Assembly: GCA_016710165.1 (NCBI GenBank)
Contig: JADJLJ010000001.1
Location: forward strand, 372,001 to 436,000
Length of the DNA stretch: 64,000 bases
Direction of reading: 5' to 3'
From: Chitinophagaceae bacterium
GTDB taxonomy: Bacteria; Bacteroidota; Bacteroidia; Chitinophagales; Chitinophagaceae
A program made the translations under genes and the position numbers. Of this stretch, positions 8,863-18,885 are shown one piece after another. Within the stretch, counting starts at the first letter, position 1; every line of letters begins with the position of its first letter. The notes below the pieces were generated by a model. The model had not been told where the DNA came from and made no database searches. It saw only the letters and a program-made list of their open reading frames with translations.

Positions 8863-10341
8863 ATGCATATTACCTTAAACAAACTCATTTCAATAAAACT
8901 GTGGCCGGTGCTGGCGGCAGCCTTCTTATCCGTTGTTCTTTTGCAATGCAAAAAGAATGAAGTGAACGATAAGACCTTTACCGTTTCGGGCATTGTCACC
9001 GATGAAACCGGTTCGGCTGTTTCGGGAGCCACCGTAATACTGGGCGGACAGACCACCACTACCGGTGGTGATGGCAGGTTCAGCTTTTCCGGGCTGCCCG
9101 ATATGGCCAGTTACCAGGTAGAAGCATCGGCCACAAACTATTTCACCGGCTACAAGAACGTGGATAATATCGACGGTTCCAGCCTGGAAACAGAAATTTC
9201 ACTGATGGCAAAAAACAACCTGGGCACATTGCCTGCAGGGGGTGGCTCCGTTGGCAGCACGGGCCTCCGGGTAACAGCAGCACCCGGTGCTTTCAGTAAT
9301 GCAGATGGTTCACCCTATGCCGGGCAGGTTAAAGTGGCGGCCAGGTATATCCGGCAGGATAACCCTTCCCTGGCTTCACTGATGCCCGGCGGAGATTTTA
9401 TGGCAAGAGAAGGAAATGATGTGGGTGCCATGATCAGCTATGGATTTGTTGCTACTGAATTTACGGATGCAGCAGGTAAAAAATTAGTTGCCAATGCCAA
9501 TGTAAAAGCAGCGGTGACGGTTCCGGCCGGTGCAGGCAACCCGGTCACCAATGGTGCCAAAGCATGGAGCTACGATCCGGTTTCGGGCAAATGGAATAAT
9601 TCAACCGGCATTACCCAAACCGGGAGCGAATATTTTTTCCCGGTAACAACCCTTTACCAGAATATTGACCGCTTTGTCCTTGGCTTTGGAACAATTGAAG
9701 GCCAGGTGAAATGTACGAACGGAAGCCCGGTTGCGGGTGTGAAGGTCACATTGGCTTCCACACAATACAATAACAAATACATCACCTACACCAATGCCAA
9801 TGGAAAGTACCGGGCTAAAGTGGCTGTGAAGGATGGGAACATCACGTTCAACTACAATGTATCCACAACCAGTTCCACGGTATATGCCGGTACAGCCCCT
9901 GTTGGCGGAACGGTTACCGCACCGGTGATAACCACCACAAACTGTACAGGATCCGGCGGCGGTGGGGGTGGAGGGACCGGTTCGGGAAATTATACAGCCG
10001 GCGGAGTTTACCGTTCCGGAGTATGTACATCTGTACCGGATGTGGGCACCGGCGGTCCGCTGGGTAATATTGATGTGGCAATAATCACATCGAACGGCGA
10101 AAGTTTTATCATATACAACATGCCCCAGCAAAGCAGCGGCAGCTATGCATTCAACGATGGGTATAATTCAAGCGGAGGCAGCGTGCTCTATGGTTTGATG
10201 AGCCAGTCCTCCAATGTATATGGCACAAGAAGCGGCGGTACGGTCACGAAAACCGGGGCAAAGAGTTTCACTTTTTCCTGTACCGTCTACGATATAATCA
10301 CCAAGCAGAATATCAGCGTGACAGGAAGCGGAAATTATTAA
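8863..10341 (+). CDS. Lipoprotein with carboxypeptidase regulatory-like domains
   Basis: The N-terminus has a signal sequence and a lipobox ending VVLLQC, so it should be lipid-anchored. Residues about 40-105 (FTVSGIVTDETGSAVSGATV ... GDGRFSFSGLPD) are a CarboxypepD_reg-like beta sandwich; a second similar unit starts near residue 284 (GQVKCTNGSPVAGVKVTL). A Gly-rich linker follows near 365-380, then a C-terminal beta-rich domain. The middle part (LRVTAAPGAFSN) resembles surface lipoproteins of the phylum. Likely a cell-surface structural or binding protein; ligand unknown. It ends before a strong terminator. Confidence 0.82.
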   Translation: MHITLNKLISIKLWPVLAAAFLSVVLLQCKKNEVNDKTFTVSGIVTDETGSAVSGATVILGGQTTTTGGDGRFSFSGLPDMASYQVEASATNYFTGYKNVDNIDGSSLETEISLMAKNNLGTLPAGGGSVGSTGLRVTAAPGAFSNADGSPYAGQVKVAARYIRQDNPSLASLMPGGDFMAREGNDVGAMISYGFVATEFTDAAGKKLVANANVKAAVTVPAGAGNPVTNGAKAWSYDPVSGKWNNSTGITQTGSEYFFPVTTLYQNIDRFVLGFGTIEGQVKCTNGSPVAGVKVTLASTQYNNKYITYTNANGKYRAKVAVKDGNITFNYNVSTTSSTVYAGTAPVGGTVTAPVITTTNCTGSGGGGGGGTGSGNYTAGGVYRSGVCTSVPDVGTGGPLGNIDVAIITSNGESFIIYNMPQQSSGSYAFNDGYNSSGGSVLYGLMSQSSNVYGTRSGGTVTKTGAKSFTFSCTVYDIITKQNISVTGSGNY

Positions 10342-10360
10342 CCCTAAGATCACTTTTAAC

Positions 10361-10396
10361 AAGGGCTGATGGCTTTACCAGCTATCAGCCCTTTTG
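10361..10396 (+). terminator. Intrinsic terminator after the lipoprotein gene
   Basis: A 14-bp stem, 10361-10374 with 10380-10393 (one G-T pair), loop TTACC, followed by a T run. Confidence 0.88.
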
Positions 10397-10417
10397 CATC
10401 ATCCCTGTGAAAAAATA

Positions 10418-10450
10418 TTTGGATTCCTGCATGGCTTGTTTGTATCTTTT
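10418..10450 (+). promoter_or_regulatory. Promoter of the TPR gene at 10471
   Basis: TTTG at 10418-10421, a 21-base spacer and TATCTTTT at 10443-10450 resemble the -33/-7 pattern of Bacteroidota; the last base of the -7 box is off consensus. The ATG follows 20 bases later. Confidence 0.5.
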
Positions 10451-10470
10451 ATGCTGATAAATCATTCCAT

Positions 10471-12210
10471 ATGCCAACACGGTTATTTCTTTCAGCAGCA
10501 AGCCTGTCGCTCATCATTATGTTTGCATTCCGCTTCAGCGGATCAAAAAAAGAAGTTTCCCTGAACATCGATGCGTACAAGGCAAAAAAGGCCATACGAT
10601 GCAGCCCCGACTGGAATGAACTGAGGACATGGATCGAAGAGATCGATATTCCCCCCATGCCCGGCGCAGGAAAACACCAATGGAAGATCTCTACAACAAA
10701 TGACAGCGCCCAGTTCTACTTTAACCAGGGCATCAACATGTATTATGGCTTTCACATCATTGAAGCAATGGCTTCGTTCAAGAAGGCGGCCCGTTTCGAC
10801 CCCAACTGTGCCATGCTTTACTGGGCGCAGGCCTTGGGCTATGGGCCCAACATCAATGACTTCGGTTACCGGGCATCGCCCGATGCACTGGCTGCCGTGA
10901 ACAAAGCAAATGAACTTGCCGGCCATGCAACCGCCTTTGAAAAAGGATTGATCGGTGCCATGTCGGTCCGGTACACTGCCGACTCAACGGATGTGACCAG
11001 GGCTCAACTGAACCAGGTTTATACCGACAAGATGAAACAGTTGTATGAAAAATATATTTCCCTTTCGGATGCCCAGGCTCTTTATGCCGATGCCATGATG
11101 CTGCAGCATCCCTGGGACCTGTGGAATGCCGACGGCACACCCAGGCCATGGACGCCGCTGATACGAAACGTGCTGGAAAAATTTCTGGTGGAATTTCCTG
11201 AGCATCCCGGCGCCAACCATTATTACATTCATGTGATGGAACCTTCGCCTTTTGCATCGCTGGCATTGCCGAGCGCCAACAGGCTGGGCATTACCAACCC
11301 GGGCCTCTCACACCTGGTACACATGCCTTCGCATATTTACCTGCGTACCGGTAATTATAAAAAAGGAGTGGAGGTGAACATCCATGCGGTGAACAGTTAC
11401 CAGAAATACATTCCCTTATATGCCCCGGTAACGGGCGCCGATTTCCTGTACATCATCCATAACCTGCACATGAAAACAAACAATGCCATGATGATGGGGG
11501 ATTATGCGGTAGCGGAAGCGGCTGCCATGGAAACAAAGAACAGCATCCCCGCCGATTATTTATCCATCCCGGCACCCATGGGAACCTATGTACAATACAT
11601 AAACATGACACCCGTGCTGCTGTACATCCGTTTTGGGAAATGGGATGAACTGCTGCAGGTAAAACAACCCGATGCATCGCAGGTGTACGCAAACCTGTTG
11701 TATCATTTCGGCAGGGGTATGGCTTTCTCTGCCAAAAGCAATTTTACCGGGGCATCAACCGAACTTGATAAATTGAGGGAATGGATGAAAGACAGCTCGC
11801 TGAAAATACCTTTAACGCCTTTTTCACCGCTGACCGAAGGAGCCCGGGTTGCTGAGCAACTCTTGCTGGGAGCCGTTCATCTTGACCGGAAAATGTATGA
11901 CGGCGCAATCCGGCATTTTAAACAGGCCGATTCCATAGAAGCCAATATGGTTTATAACGAACCCCGTGACTGGTTACTGAGTCCCAAGCATTATTTAGGC
12001 ACCGCTTACCTGGAAAGCGGCGATGCGGCCAATGCAGAAAAGATCTTCCGCAAAGACCTGCTCTATAACAATGAGAACGGCTGGGCCTTATTTGGTTTAT
12101 ACAAGGCGTTGCTGGCACAGAAAAAAAATGCAGAAGCGTTGCGGGTACATACAAGATTCAAAACAGCCTTTGGCAAATCCGGTATTAAAATATCAAGGCC
12201 GGTATTTTAA
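10471..12210 (+). CDS. Secreted tetratricopeptide-repeat protein
   Basis: The 579-residue product has an N-terminal hydrophobic stretch (FLSAASLSLIIMFAF) consistent with export. Helical repeat units are visible, e.g. FNQGINMYYGFHIIEAMASF near residue 85, YDGAIRHFKQADSIE near 475 and AANAEKIFRKDLL near 515. The middle carries the conserved ANHYYIHVMEPSP and HLVHMPSHIYLRTG motifs seen in a family of large TPR proteins without known enzyme activity. The conserved His residues in those motifs could bind metal, which is inference. A single-gene unit between two terminators. Confidence 0.8.
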   Translation: MPTRLFLSAASLSLIIMFAFRFSGSKKEVSLNIDAYKAKKAIRCSPDWNELRTWIEEIDIPPMPGAGKHQWKISTTNDSAQFYFNQGINMYYGFHIIEAMASFKKAARFDPNCAMLYWAQALGYGPNINDFGYRASPDALAAVNKANELAGHATAFEKGLIGAMSVRYTADSTDVTRAQLNQVYTDKMKQLYEKYISLSDAQALYADAMMLQHPWDLWNADGTPRPWTPLIRNVLEKFLVEFPEHPGANHYYIHVMEPSPFASLALPSANRLGITNPGLSHLVHMPSHIYLRTGNYKKGVEVNIHAVNSYQKYIPLYAPVTGADFLYIIHNLHMKTNNAMMMGDYAVAEAAAMETKNSIPADYLSIPAPMGTYVQYINMTPVLLYIRFGKWDELLQVKQPDASQVYANLLYHFGRGMAFSAKSNFTGASTELDKLREWMKDSSLKIPLTPFSPLTEGARVAEQLLLGAVHLDRKMYDGAIRHFKQADSIEANMVYNEPRDWLLSPKHYLGTAYLESGDAANAEKIFRKDLLYNNENGWALFGLYKALLAQKKNAEALRVHTRFKTAFGKSGIKISRPVF

Positions 12211-12232
12211 TTGCCATGTCCAGTTAATACAG

Positions 12233-12266
12233 AGCCGGTTTCTTTCGTAAAGAAACCGGCTGTTTT
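12233..12266 (+). terminator. Intrinsic terminator after the TPR gene
   Basis: Perfect 13-bp stem AGCCGGTTTCTTT (12233-12245) with 12249-12261, loop CGT, then GTTTT. Confidence 0.92.
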
Positions 12267-12379
12267 ATCATCCGGGTTCAAGTATGCAACAACAAGTTAA
12301 TTCTCCCGGGGTATTGTCCCTTTCATTTAAATTAGCATTTCAATAGCCGGTCATAAGCCCTGTAACACGATATATCTGT

Positions 12380-13324
12380 TTGATCATTGCTGCCGTATTT
12401 GCAACAGCAACACTGCATGCTGCCCATGATAAAACAGGGCCGTTGCCGGTAAGGAAATCACCGGTCCGCATCGATGCCCTGGCAACTGATACGGTTTCCT
12501 GCACGATCCCTTTCAGCCGTGCCGGCAATCTCATTCTTATCCGGGCCATGGCCGATACCACCGAGGGTAATTTCATACTTGATACTGGTGCGCCGGGCCT
12601 GGTGCTGAACCTTACCTATTTCAGGGATTACCCGGTCAGCACCGATCTGAATGAAGAACAAAGCGGCATAACAGGAGCAGTAACAATGGTACAAAAGACC
12701 CGGGTAAATGAACTCCGTTTTGGCTGCATAAAGCGCAGCGTTCTTACTGCAGACCTGGTGAACCTGGGACACCTGGAGAATACAAAGGGAGTACGGATAT
12801 TCGGCCTCATCGGGCTGTCGCTTTTGCGGCAGTTTGAATTGATCATTGATTACGAGAACAGCCTGCTGCATTTCCGCCGGGTACTTAAAAAAGACAGTTT
12901 TAAAAATCCCCTGCTTGCCGATACATCGGCATACAGCATTGTTCCGGTTGAGATCTGGAACAACAAGTTGGTTACCCGTACCACCATGGCCGGTAAAAAA
13001 TTAAGACTTATGATCGATTCCGGTGCCGAATCGAATTTGCTGGACAGCCGGCTGCCGGATAAGATCTTTGATAACGTAGAGATCTTAAGGCGCATTCAAC
13101 TCACCGGGGCAGGAGCGAAGAAGGTGGAAGCCCTGTACGGGAACCTGAACAACCTGCAGATCGGAAGACAGAATACCGGTAGCCTGCCTGTGATCATCAC
13201 CAACCTCGAAAAAACCTGCCTGGCGGATAACAGTTGTATTGACGGAATTTTAGGTTTTGATTTTCTTTCGTTGCATAAAATAGGATTTAACTTTGTAACC
13301 AATAAAATGTACATATGGAAATGA
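12380..13324 (+). CDS. Exported retropepsin-like aspartic protease with two DTG/DSG sites
   Basis: Two clan-AA halves are visible: FILDTGAPG with D68 and LMIDSGAES with D213, each followed by the hydrophobic Gly segment of the fold (IFGLIGLSLLRQFELIIDY and IDGILGFDFLSLHKIGFNF). Carrying both catalytic motifs in one chain, it could fold as an intramolecular pseudodimer like pepsin. The start is uncertain: TTG 12380 gives a short signal sequence, and the frame is open back to 12347 without an ATG. The stop overlaps the next gene as ATGA, indicating translational coupling. Confidence 0.78.
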   Translation: MIIAAVFATATLHAAHDKTGPLPVRKSPVRIDALATDTVSCTIPFSRAGNLILIRAMADTTEGNFILDTGAPGLVLNLTYFRDYPVSTDLNEEQSGITGAVTMVQKTRVNELRFGCIKRSVLTADLVNLGHLENTKGVRIFGLIGLSLLRQFELIIDYENSLLHFRRVLKKDSFKNPLLADTSAYSIVPVEIWNNKLVTRTTMAGKKLRLMIDSGAESNLLDSRLPDKIFDNVEILRRIQLTGAGAKKVEALYGNLNNLQIGRQNTGSLPVIITNLEKTCLADNSCIDGILGFDFLSLHKIGFNFVTNKMYIWK

Positions 13325-14106
13325 GGAGCACTGAAATGACCTGGAAGAAAGTACGGAAGATCTGCTGCTGCATGGCACTGGTGATGGCTTCCTTGCAAAT
13401 GCATGCACAGGTACCGGTGCGTTCTTACACCGTCAAGAACGGGAAAATGTTCATTGCACTTGGCAAGGACATTGAAAGATCTTCCCTGGACAGTTTTATA
13501 ACAAAGTATGAACTCTACGACCTGGACCTGCTGAAGTGCATGAGCCTGGGTTCTACCGATACCCTGAAAAAACTGGGCTGGAACATTGACATAGATAATA
13601 AAGAACTTCTCGTCATCAGCAAACCCCTGTTCAGTGCAGACAACATCAGCAACGTTGCAGACAAAATAATCTTTACCCAAAAAGGACGTGAGCCGGTACC
13701 CGAAGCCCAGGTGCATTTCGGGTATAACCGGTTTAAGAACAAAGCAGCTTTTGCCGTTGCCGATTCTGTTGTTGGTTTTTTTCTCCGGGGAAATGTACAT
13801 GCAGGTAACGTGAAGCTGGCGGGAAGCTTTACCAACTGGGAAAGGGGCGCACTGCCCATGACAAAGACCGACAGCGGCTGGGTAACGAATGTAAAGCTGG
13901 CCCAGGGAAACACCTCTATAAATTCATCATTGACGGGAACTGGACAGTTGATAAGGATAATCCGAATGTGGACAATGACGGAATGGGCAATGACAACTCC
14001 GTTTATTTTAAAACCAATCATACATTCAGCCTGGAAGGATATACCGGTGCAAAACGGGTTTACCTGGCCGGCAGTTTTAATGAATGGAAGGAAAGGAACC
14101 TGCTGA
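13321..14106 (+). CDS. Glycogen-binding-domain (AMPK1/CBM48-like) repeat protein, upstream part, frameshifted
   Basis: The start ATG at 13321 overlaps the protease stop (ATGA). A signal peptide (MALVMASLQMHAQ) is followed by about 130 residues of unknown type and then the first E-set domain with VKLAGSFTNW near residue 163. After 13907 the frame reads nonsense (NTSINSSLTGTG), while the next frame reads KHLYKFIIDGNW, exactly what the domain needs. One missing A in GGGAAAC at 13905-13911 explains it. The intact gene would be 13321-14756, about 478 residues. Exported; likely carbohydrate binding. Confidence 0.75.
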   Translation: MRSTEMTWKKVRKICCCMALVMASLQMHAQVPVRSYTVKNGKMFIALGKDIERSSLDSFITKYELYDLDLLKCMSLGSTDTLKKLGWNIDIDNKELLVISKPLFSADNISNVADKIIFTQKGREPVPEAQVHFGYNRFKNKAAFAVADSVVGFFLRGNVHAGNVKLAGSFTNWERGALPMTKTDSGWVTNVKLAQGNTSINSSLTGTGQLIRIIRMWTMTEWAMTTPFILKPIIHSAWKDIPVQNGFTWPAVLMNGRKGTC

Positions 14107-14756
14107 TGCAACGTACCCTCACCGGTTGGGCATTGCCGGTCTACCTGTCTGAAGGCACACACACGTACCGGTATATTGCCGACGGAAAATGGATCACCGA
14201 CCCGGGCAATACTGAAAAGTTACCGAATGAATACAACGAATATAATTCGGTGATACGGATGGGTAATCCGTACCTGTTTGTACTGGATGGCTATCCCGAT
14301 GCAAAAAAAGTGATCCTGTTCGGCTCGTTCAACAATTGGAAAGAAGGTGAACTGTTCATGAATAAGACAGCATCCGGGTGGGAGTTACCTTACACCCTTG
14401 GTCCGGGCAATTACGAATACCGGTTAAAGATCGATGGAAAGGATTTTGCTGACCCCGTTACAAAGAATAATCTTATACTGGTCATCCGGCCCAACTTCAT
14501 TTTCCGGTTAAAGGGTTTTGCAAATGCAAAAAAGGTTTTTCTTGCCGGCGACCTGAATAACTGGAACCCGGGATCTTTCCAGATGAAGCGGGAAGGAGAC
14601 GAATGGGTCTTCAGGGCCCACCTGAACAAAGGAAAACACCGCTATAAGTTTGTAGTGGATGGTAACTGGATACTTGATCCTGCCAATAAATTATGGGAAC
14701 AGAATGAACACCAGACAGGCAACTCCATTTTGTGGATGGATAAGGATGAACAATAG
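13968..14756 (+). CDS. Glycogen-binding-domain repeat protein, downstream part of the frameshifted gene
   Basis: This frame continues the previous one after the indel near 13908. It carries three more E-set domains with the repeated signature VYLAGSFNEW, VILFGSFNNW and VFLAGDLNNW, each followed by a YRYIADGKW/YKFVVDGNW-type strand, the pattern of AMPK-beta glycogen-binding domains. With the first domain upstream the protein has four in series. No catalytic domain is attached. The ATG at 13968 is internal. Partner suggested by overlap: the aspartic protease just upstream. Confidence 0.75.
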   Translation: MDNDGMGNDNSVYFKTNHTFSLEGYTGAKRVYLAGSFNEWKERNLLMQRTLTGWALPVYLSEGTHTYRYIADGKWITDPGNTEKLPNEYNEYNSVIRMGNPYLFVLDGYPDAKKVILFGSFNNWKEGELFMNKTASGWELPYTLGPGNYEYRLKIDGKDFADPVTKNNLILVIRPNFIFRLKGFANAKKVFLAGDLNNWNPGSFQMKREGDEWVFRAHLNKGKHRYKFVVDGNWILDPANKLWEQNEHQTGNSILWMDKDEQ

Positions 14757-14767
14757 TTTGTTTCCGT

Positions 14768-17436
14768 TTACCGCAGGAACCGGTAGGTCCATTTCACCAA
14801 AAAGATATTGCGGGCATTGCCCCCGCTGAAAGCATTATTGAACATGCTTGTAAAGAGGGGGCTGTCCAGGTCATCATACGCATCTGCTGTATTTCCTTCA
14901 GACCACACAGGTACAACTCCGAACCGGGCCGGTATTCCCACCGTATGACCAGGTTGGAACGGAACTGCACGAAATTAAAATCGGGTTTGCTGAAACTGTA
15001 ATCGGTGATGCCGTCCCTGTTCGCATCCACCAGGTAGCTGCCATTCACCTGGCTGAGCTGGTCTGCAGAGAATTGCGTGAACCTGTCATCCAGTTTTTTT
15101 ACCAGTGGATCGGAAACATAGGCAAAATGGCTGTACAGGGGACGGGTGATAAAAGGCTGCCCGTAATATTGTACCGTCAGGTCCGGCGTGATGTTGAAAT
15201 TGATCCTTCCGGTAAAACGCAATGTTCTTTGTTTTACCTGTGCCACGATGGTACGGGTTGAATTGTTATAAGATACATTCCGCACGAACTGGTCCTGCCG
15301 CCGCCAGTTTTGATCGTAATTGGCGCTTAAACTTATGCTGAGGGCATTGATGGGTACAATGTTGAGCGTAAGTCCTGCACTGTTAACGGTCATGCTGTTA
15401 TCAAAGCCCCACCATTTAAAAAGGGTCAGGTTTGCATACACTTTTTTCCGGTAGTCGCTGTTCACATAATAGCTCCAACCGATACCCGGCGGCCTGCGCA
15501 GGGAACCGGCGCCTCTTAATGCCGTATTGGAAACATCATACGGGTTCCAGGTCACGCCGGTACCGCTCGGCCAGTTACTGCGGAAAGTTGCATGGGCATT
15601 TACATTGAATTGTTCATACAACAACTGTCCGCCAAAATCCCAACGGAACCAGTGATTGTAATTGAACCGTGCATTTCGGAAAAATGCAAATGGTTTCTGG
15701 TAATGCAGCCCCAGCCATGTCCAGTGATTTATTTCATTGGACGTGAGCATGAAGCCGATATCATTCAGCTCCAGTTGAGGAGAACGCAGCGTAAGGCCTG
15801 TCTCAAATTTAAATACCTGTCCTTTTTTACCTACCCGTCCGCCTATCTTGCCGATACGGAACGTTCCGCCGGTGCCCGTAAGGTAGGTACGGCTGCTATC
15901 AACCGAAAATTCTTTTGCACCCGGCCGCTGGAACAGGTGTTCAAATGCGGTTTGTGTCCGCAGGATCGCTTCTTTGGTCCCGGTAACATGACTGTATACC
16001 AGGTTGCCCCGGATATACCAGGTGCGGTGTTTCCAGTAATGTAAGAAATCGAGCCCGCCGGAATAAGCGCTGCGGTGAAGCATGTTGTCCAGTCCATGCT
16101 CCCGGTTTACCGCTGTGAATATCCCGCCAATGATCGTATTACCGCTGTGGATGTCCTTCTGCAGCCTTCCTACAAAAAAATTTGTAAGGGGCTCTACCAG
16201 TTCTTTTCTTCTTTTACCATTATTGTCAACGGTCGCTTTCTCTCTTTCCGTAACAGTTTCCAATACGCCGATGCTCCACCCGTTCTTTGTTTTACCGCTG
16301 AATTTGGCTGCGCCCAGTATGCTGGTGTTTTGTGGATGTTTTACATATTCGCCATTGGATAAGCTGGCATACCCATGCGGTGAACTGCCTATGCGCCGGG
16401 AATAAAAAAGAAGGTCTGAATCGTACTCCCCGCCGGCCTGTGAACCCGTGATCTGGTATTCAAAAATATTCCGGCTTTCAATAAAGAAGGGCCTCCGTTC
16501 GCTGAAGAAATTCTGGAACCCGTCGATCCGAACCTGTGATGGGTCTGCTTCCACCTGCCCAAAATCGGGGTTGATGGTAAAATCAAGTATCAGGTCGTTC
16601 GTTACGGCTACTTTACCATCCAGCCCACCCGTGAGTTTCATATCAAACCCATCGGCAAAAGGATTGCCGGGCTGCTTCCTGTATTTATCTGCCTGAACGG
16701 TCATATAAGGCGCAATCTCCACCTGGCGGTGAAAAGGAATATCATTCAGCCCGTGCAGTTCACCAAAACGGCTCACCCAAACCCCTGAGTTTTGAGGAAT
16801 GAGTTGCCAGGTGGAGCGTTCCTCTTTCCGGAATATCCGCCGCATTAACTGTATGCCCCACACTTTTTCTTTTTCATTCCCGTAGCGCAACTGGCTCAGG
16901 GGTATCTTTACTTCAGCCGTCCAGCCCGAACTGTTCACATGGGTCTTTGCATACCAGATGGGGTTCCAGTTTGCATCCCAGTTGTTGCCGTCGTTGCTCA
17001 CAAACTCATCGCCCCTTACCCCGGAAACAGACAGTGTAAAAGAGAATGCGGTACGAAGGTCGTGGTAACTGTCGATGTTTATCTCTACAAAATCTCCGGG
17101 AAAAGCATCCCGCCTGCCCATTCGTTTATCAATGGAATCGGGGGCCCGGTCAATACAGTTGTAGGCAATGTAAAGGAATTTATTATCGTACAGTATCTTG
17201 AACTGGGTAGGCTGGGACGGGGGTTTCCCTTCTGCAGGCTGCCATTGTGTAAAATCGCCGCCCCATTCCACGGCATTCCAGGTTTCTTCCGAAGGGATGC
17301 CGTCTAAAATAACGGGAGTGCCGGTCAGCCGTTTCGTATGATACTGCTTTCGCTCAATAACCGTATCTGCCGGGTTGGCACTGGCAATAGAAATGGCTAA
17401 AACAAAAATGAAAAAAAGCAGGCTATACTTTTTCAT
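14768..17436 (-). CDS. DUF5916 protein with N-terminal CBM9-like domain (C-terminal frameshift)
   Basis: A signal peptide (MKKYSLLFFIFVLAISIASA) precedes a carbohydrate-binding family 9-like beta sandwich (about 35-230; LDGIPSEETWNAVEW, FLYIAYNCID) and a long DUF5916 region of outer-membrane beta-barrel character (alternating strands with aromatic girdles, ending in a family-like strand). The continuous frame stops at 14794 after a nonsense tail. Reading with one extra G near 14903-14911 gives YLVWSEGNTAD ... KWTYRFLR and a stop at 14768, the terminal Arg/Phe typical of barrels. Function unknown; a surface protein binding or moving glycans is plausible. Confidence 0.85.
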
Positions 17437-17614
17437 CCAACAATTTAAAAAGGGATAGCATGGTCAAAATCATAAAATATTGCAACGGTTATTTTTAGCT
17501 ATGTGTGGTTTGCTGTTTGAAGCAGATGTAAAAAACGGCAATGGCCCGATTGGCCGGGCGGTAAAAAAAAGTACCGGGAATGTATTAACTTAACCAGCCA
17601 TTAAACAGGCTGGT

Positions 17615-17937
17615 ATGAAGATACCGTTGTTCATATGCGGGTTGGGTATTTGGTTTTGCTCCTGTGACCCGGTACAGGAGGCGGGCAGCCTTTCAAAAAC
17701 ACCCATTTCATCAAAACCGGGAAGGTGGATTTTAAGACCCAGGTTCAGCCCATTCTCCGCAAGATCTGTTCACCCTGTCATTTTCCCGGCGGCAGATTAT
17801 ATGACAAACTTCCTTTTGACAAAGCAGAGACTATCATCAGCCATGAGGCCGGCATTTTAAAAAGGATAAAAAAGGAAGCGGATATAAAACTGGTCAGGCA
17901 GTTCATGGCGCAAAATAAAGCTGTAGCTTTAAAATAA
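17615..17937 (+). CDS. Small c-type cytochrome-like lipoprotein (frameshifted)
   Basis: MKIPLFICGLGIWFCSC opens a lipoprotein signal in one frame; from 17725 the next frame gives VDFKTQVQPILRKICSPCH, with CSPCH as a heme c attachment site, and LVRQFMAQNK at the end. One missing base between 17711 and 17724 joins both into about 107 residues. Known for the family: short monoheme cytochrome domains carrying electrons in the periplasm. A distal Met is not obvious in the short domain. It ends 4 bases before the next gene, suggesting an operon up to 19155. Confidence 0.7.
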
Positions 17938-17941
17938 AAAC

Positions 17942-18298
17942 ATGAGCAGGTATAATATATTCCTTTTACTTTTCATCCTGTCTGTTGTGGCAGCGGTTGT
18001 TTTTATGGTAACCTACCTCAATGCCATCTTCGGATTCGTATTTCATATAGATGATCATTCGGGTGCCGATCCCTTTGAATTGCTGGCCAACATCTTCAGC
18101 CCGGCCGTGCTCATCCCGGGACTTGTACTCGGCCTCAGCAGCCTGGCTTACCGCATACTGGGCATTGTATATGTTGCAAAAAGCAAAACGGTCTCCGACG
18201 GGGAAAAGGCATTATGGATCGTTGGGTTCATCATCATGGGTTTTATAACCGGCATCGTTTTTTTGGTAATGGCCAAAGGCCGGAAATTTGTTGAATAG
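17942..18298 (+). CDS. Small integral membrane protein, PLDc_N-like C-terminus
   Basis: 118 residues with three hydrophobic helices (about 6-32, 48-72, 90-110). The last segment (ALWIVGFIIMGFITGIVFLVMAKGRK) resembles the PLDc_N membrane hairpin found alone in many small bacterial proteins, without a phospholipase active site. Function unknown. Tightly spaced between the cytochrome-like gene and the acetyltransferase. Confidence 0.72.
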   Translation: MSRYNIFLLLFILSVVAAVVFMVTYLNAIFGFVFHIDDHSGADPFELLANIFSPAVLIPGLVLGLSSLAYRILGIVYVAKSKTVSDGEKALWIVGFIIMGFITGIVFLVMAKGRKFVE

Positions 18299-18323
18299 TG
18301 ATCCTTCGCTTTATTTTTACCGC

Positions 18324-18860
18324 ATGACAGTCTCATTTTCCGATCCACGTATTGCCGTTGCTGCTGCAGCAGACATTGCTGCCATAAAACACCTGCTCAA
18401 CAACACGTACCGGGGAGAAGCGTCCAGGCGGGGGTGGACCACGGAAGCCGACCTGATCGAAGGTGATACACGGGCGGATGAACCGATGTTGCAGGAAGTA
18501 ATGGATAAACCCGGTTCGGTAATGCTGAAATATGCTGACGACGCAGGGCATATCATCGGCTGTGTGAACCTGCAGCAACATGGTTCAAGGATCTACCTGG
18601 GCATGTTCAGCGTTTCACCGGAACTCCAGGGAGGTGGGATCGGTAAGCAGTTATTAAAAGCATCCGAAGAATATGCCCTTGACCAGCATTGTTCATCCAT
18701 TTACATGCGGGTAATATCGGTACGTACCGAACTTATCAACTGGTATAAGCGGCATGGTTATGCAGATACCGGATTACGGGACCCCTTTGAGGAAGACGGC
18801 ATGACCGGCAAACACCTGCAAAAACTGGAATTCATGATACTGGAAAAAGCTTTGAAATGA
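18324..18860 (+). CDS. GNAT-family N-acetyltransferase
   Basis: 178 residues starting at MTVSFSDPRIAVAAAAD; the alternative TTG at 18288 overlaps the previous gene and is less likely. The acetyl-CoA site is visible as VSPELQGGGIGKQLLKASEEYA, followed by MRVISVRTELINWYKRHGY, the usual motif B. It would transfer an acetyl group to an amine on a small molecule or protein; the substrate cannot be inferred. Middle gene of the 17615-19155 run. Confidence 0.88.
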   Translation: MTVSFSDPRIAVAAAADIAAIKHLLNNTYRGEASRRGWTTEADLIEGDTRADEPMLQEVMDKPGSVMLKYADDAGHIIGCVNLQQHGSRIYLGMFSVSPELQGGGIGKQLLKASEEYALDQHCSSIYMRVISVRTELINWYKRHGYADTGLRDPFEEDGMTGKHLQKLEFMILEKALK

Positions 18861-18885
18861 ATTCAAACCGATCAAAACGATACAC

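Noticed and set aside
9601..10131. 176-residue frame opposite the lipoprotein gene
   Set aside because: Shadow frame of repetitive Gly/Thr codons.
15592..16044. 150-residue frame opposite the DUF5916 gene
   Set aside because: A shadow of a well-supported gene; Cys-rich, no domain, no start signal.
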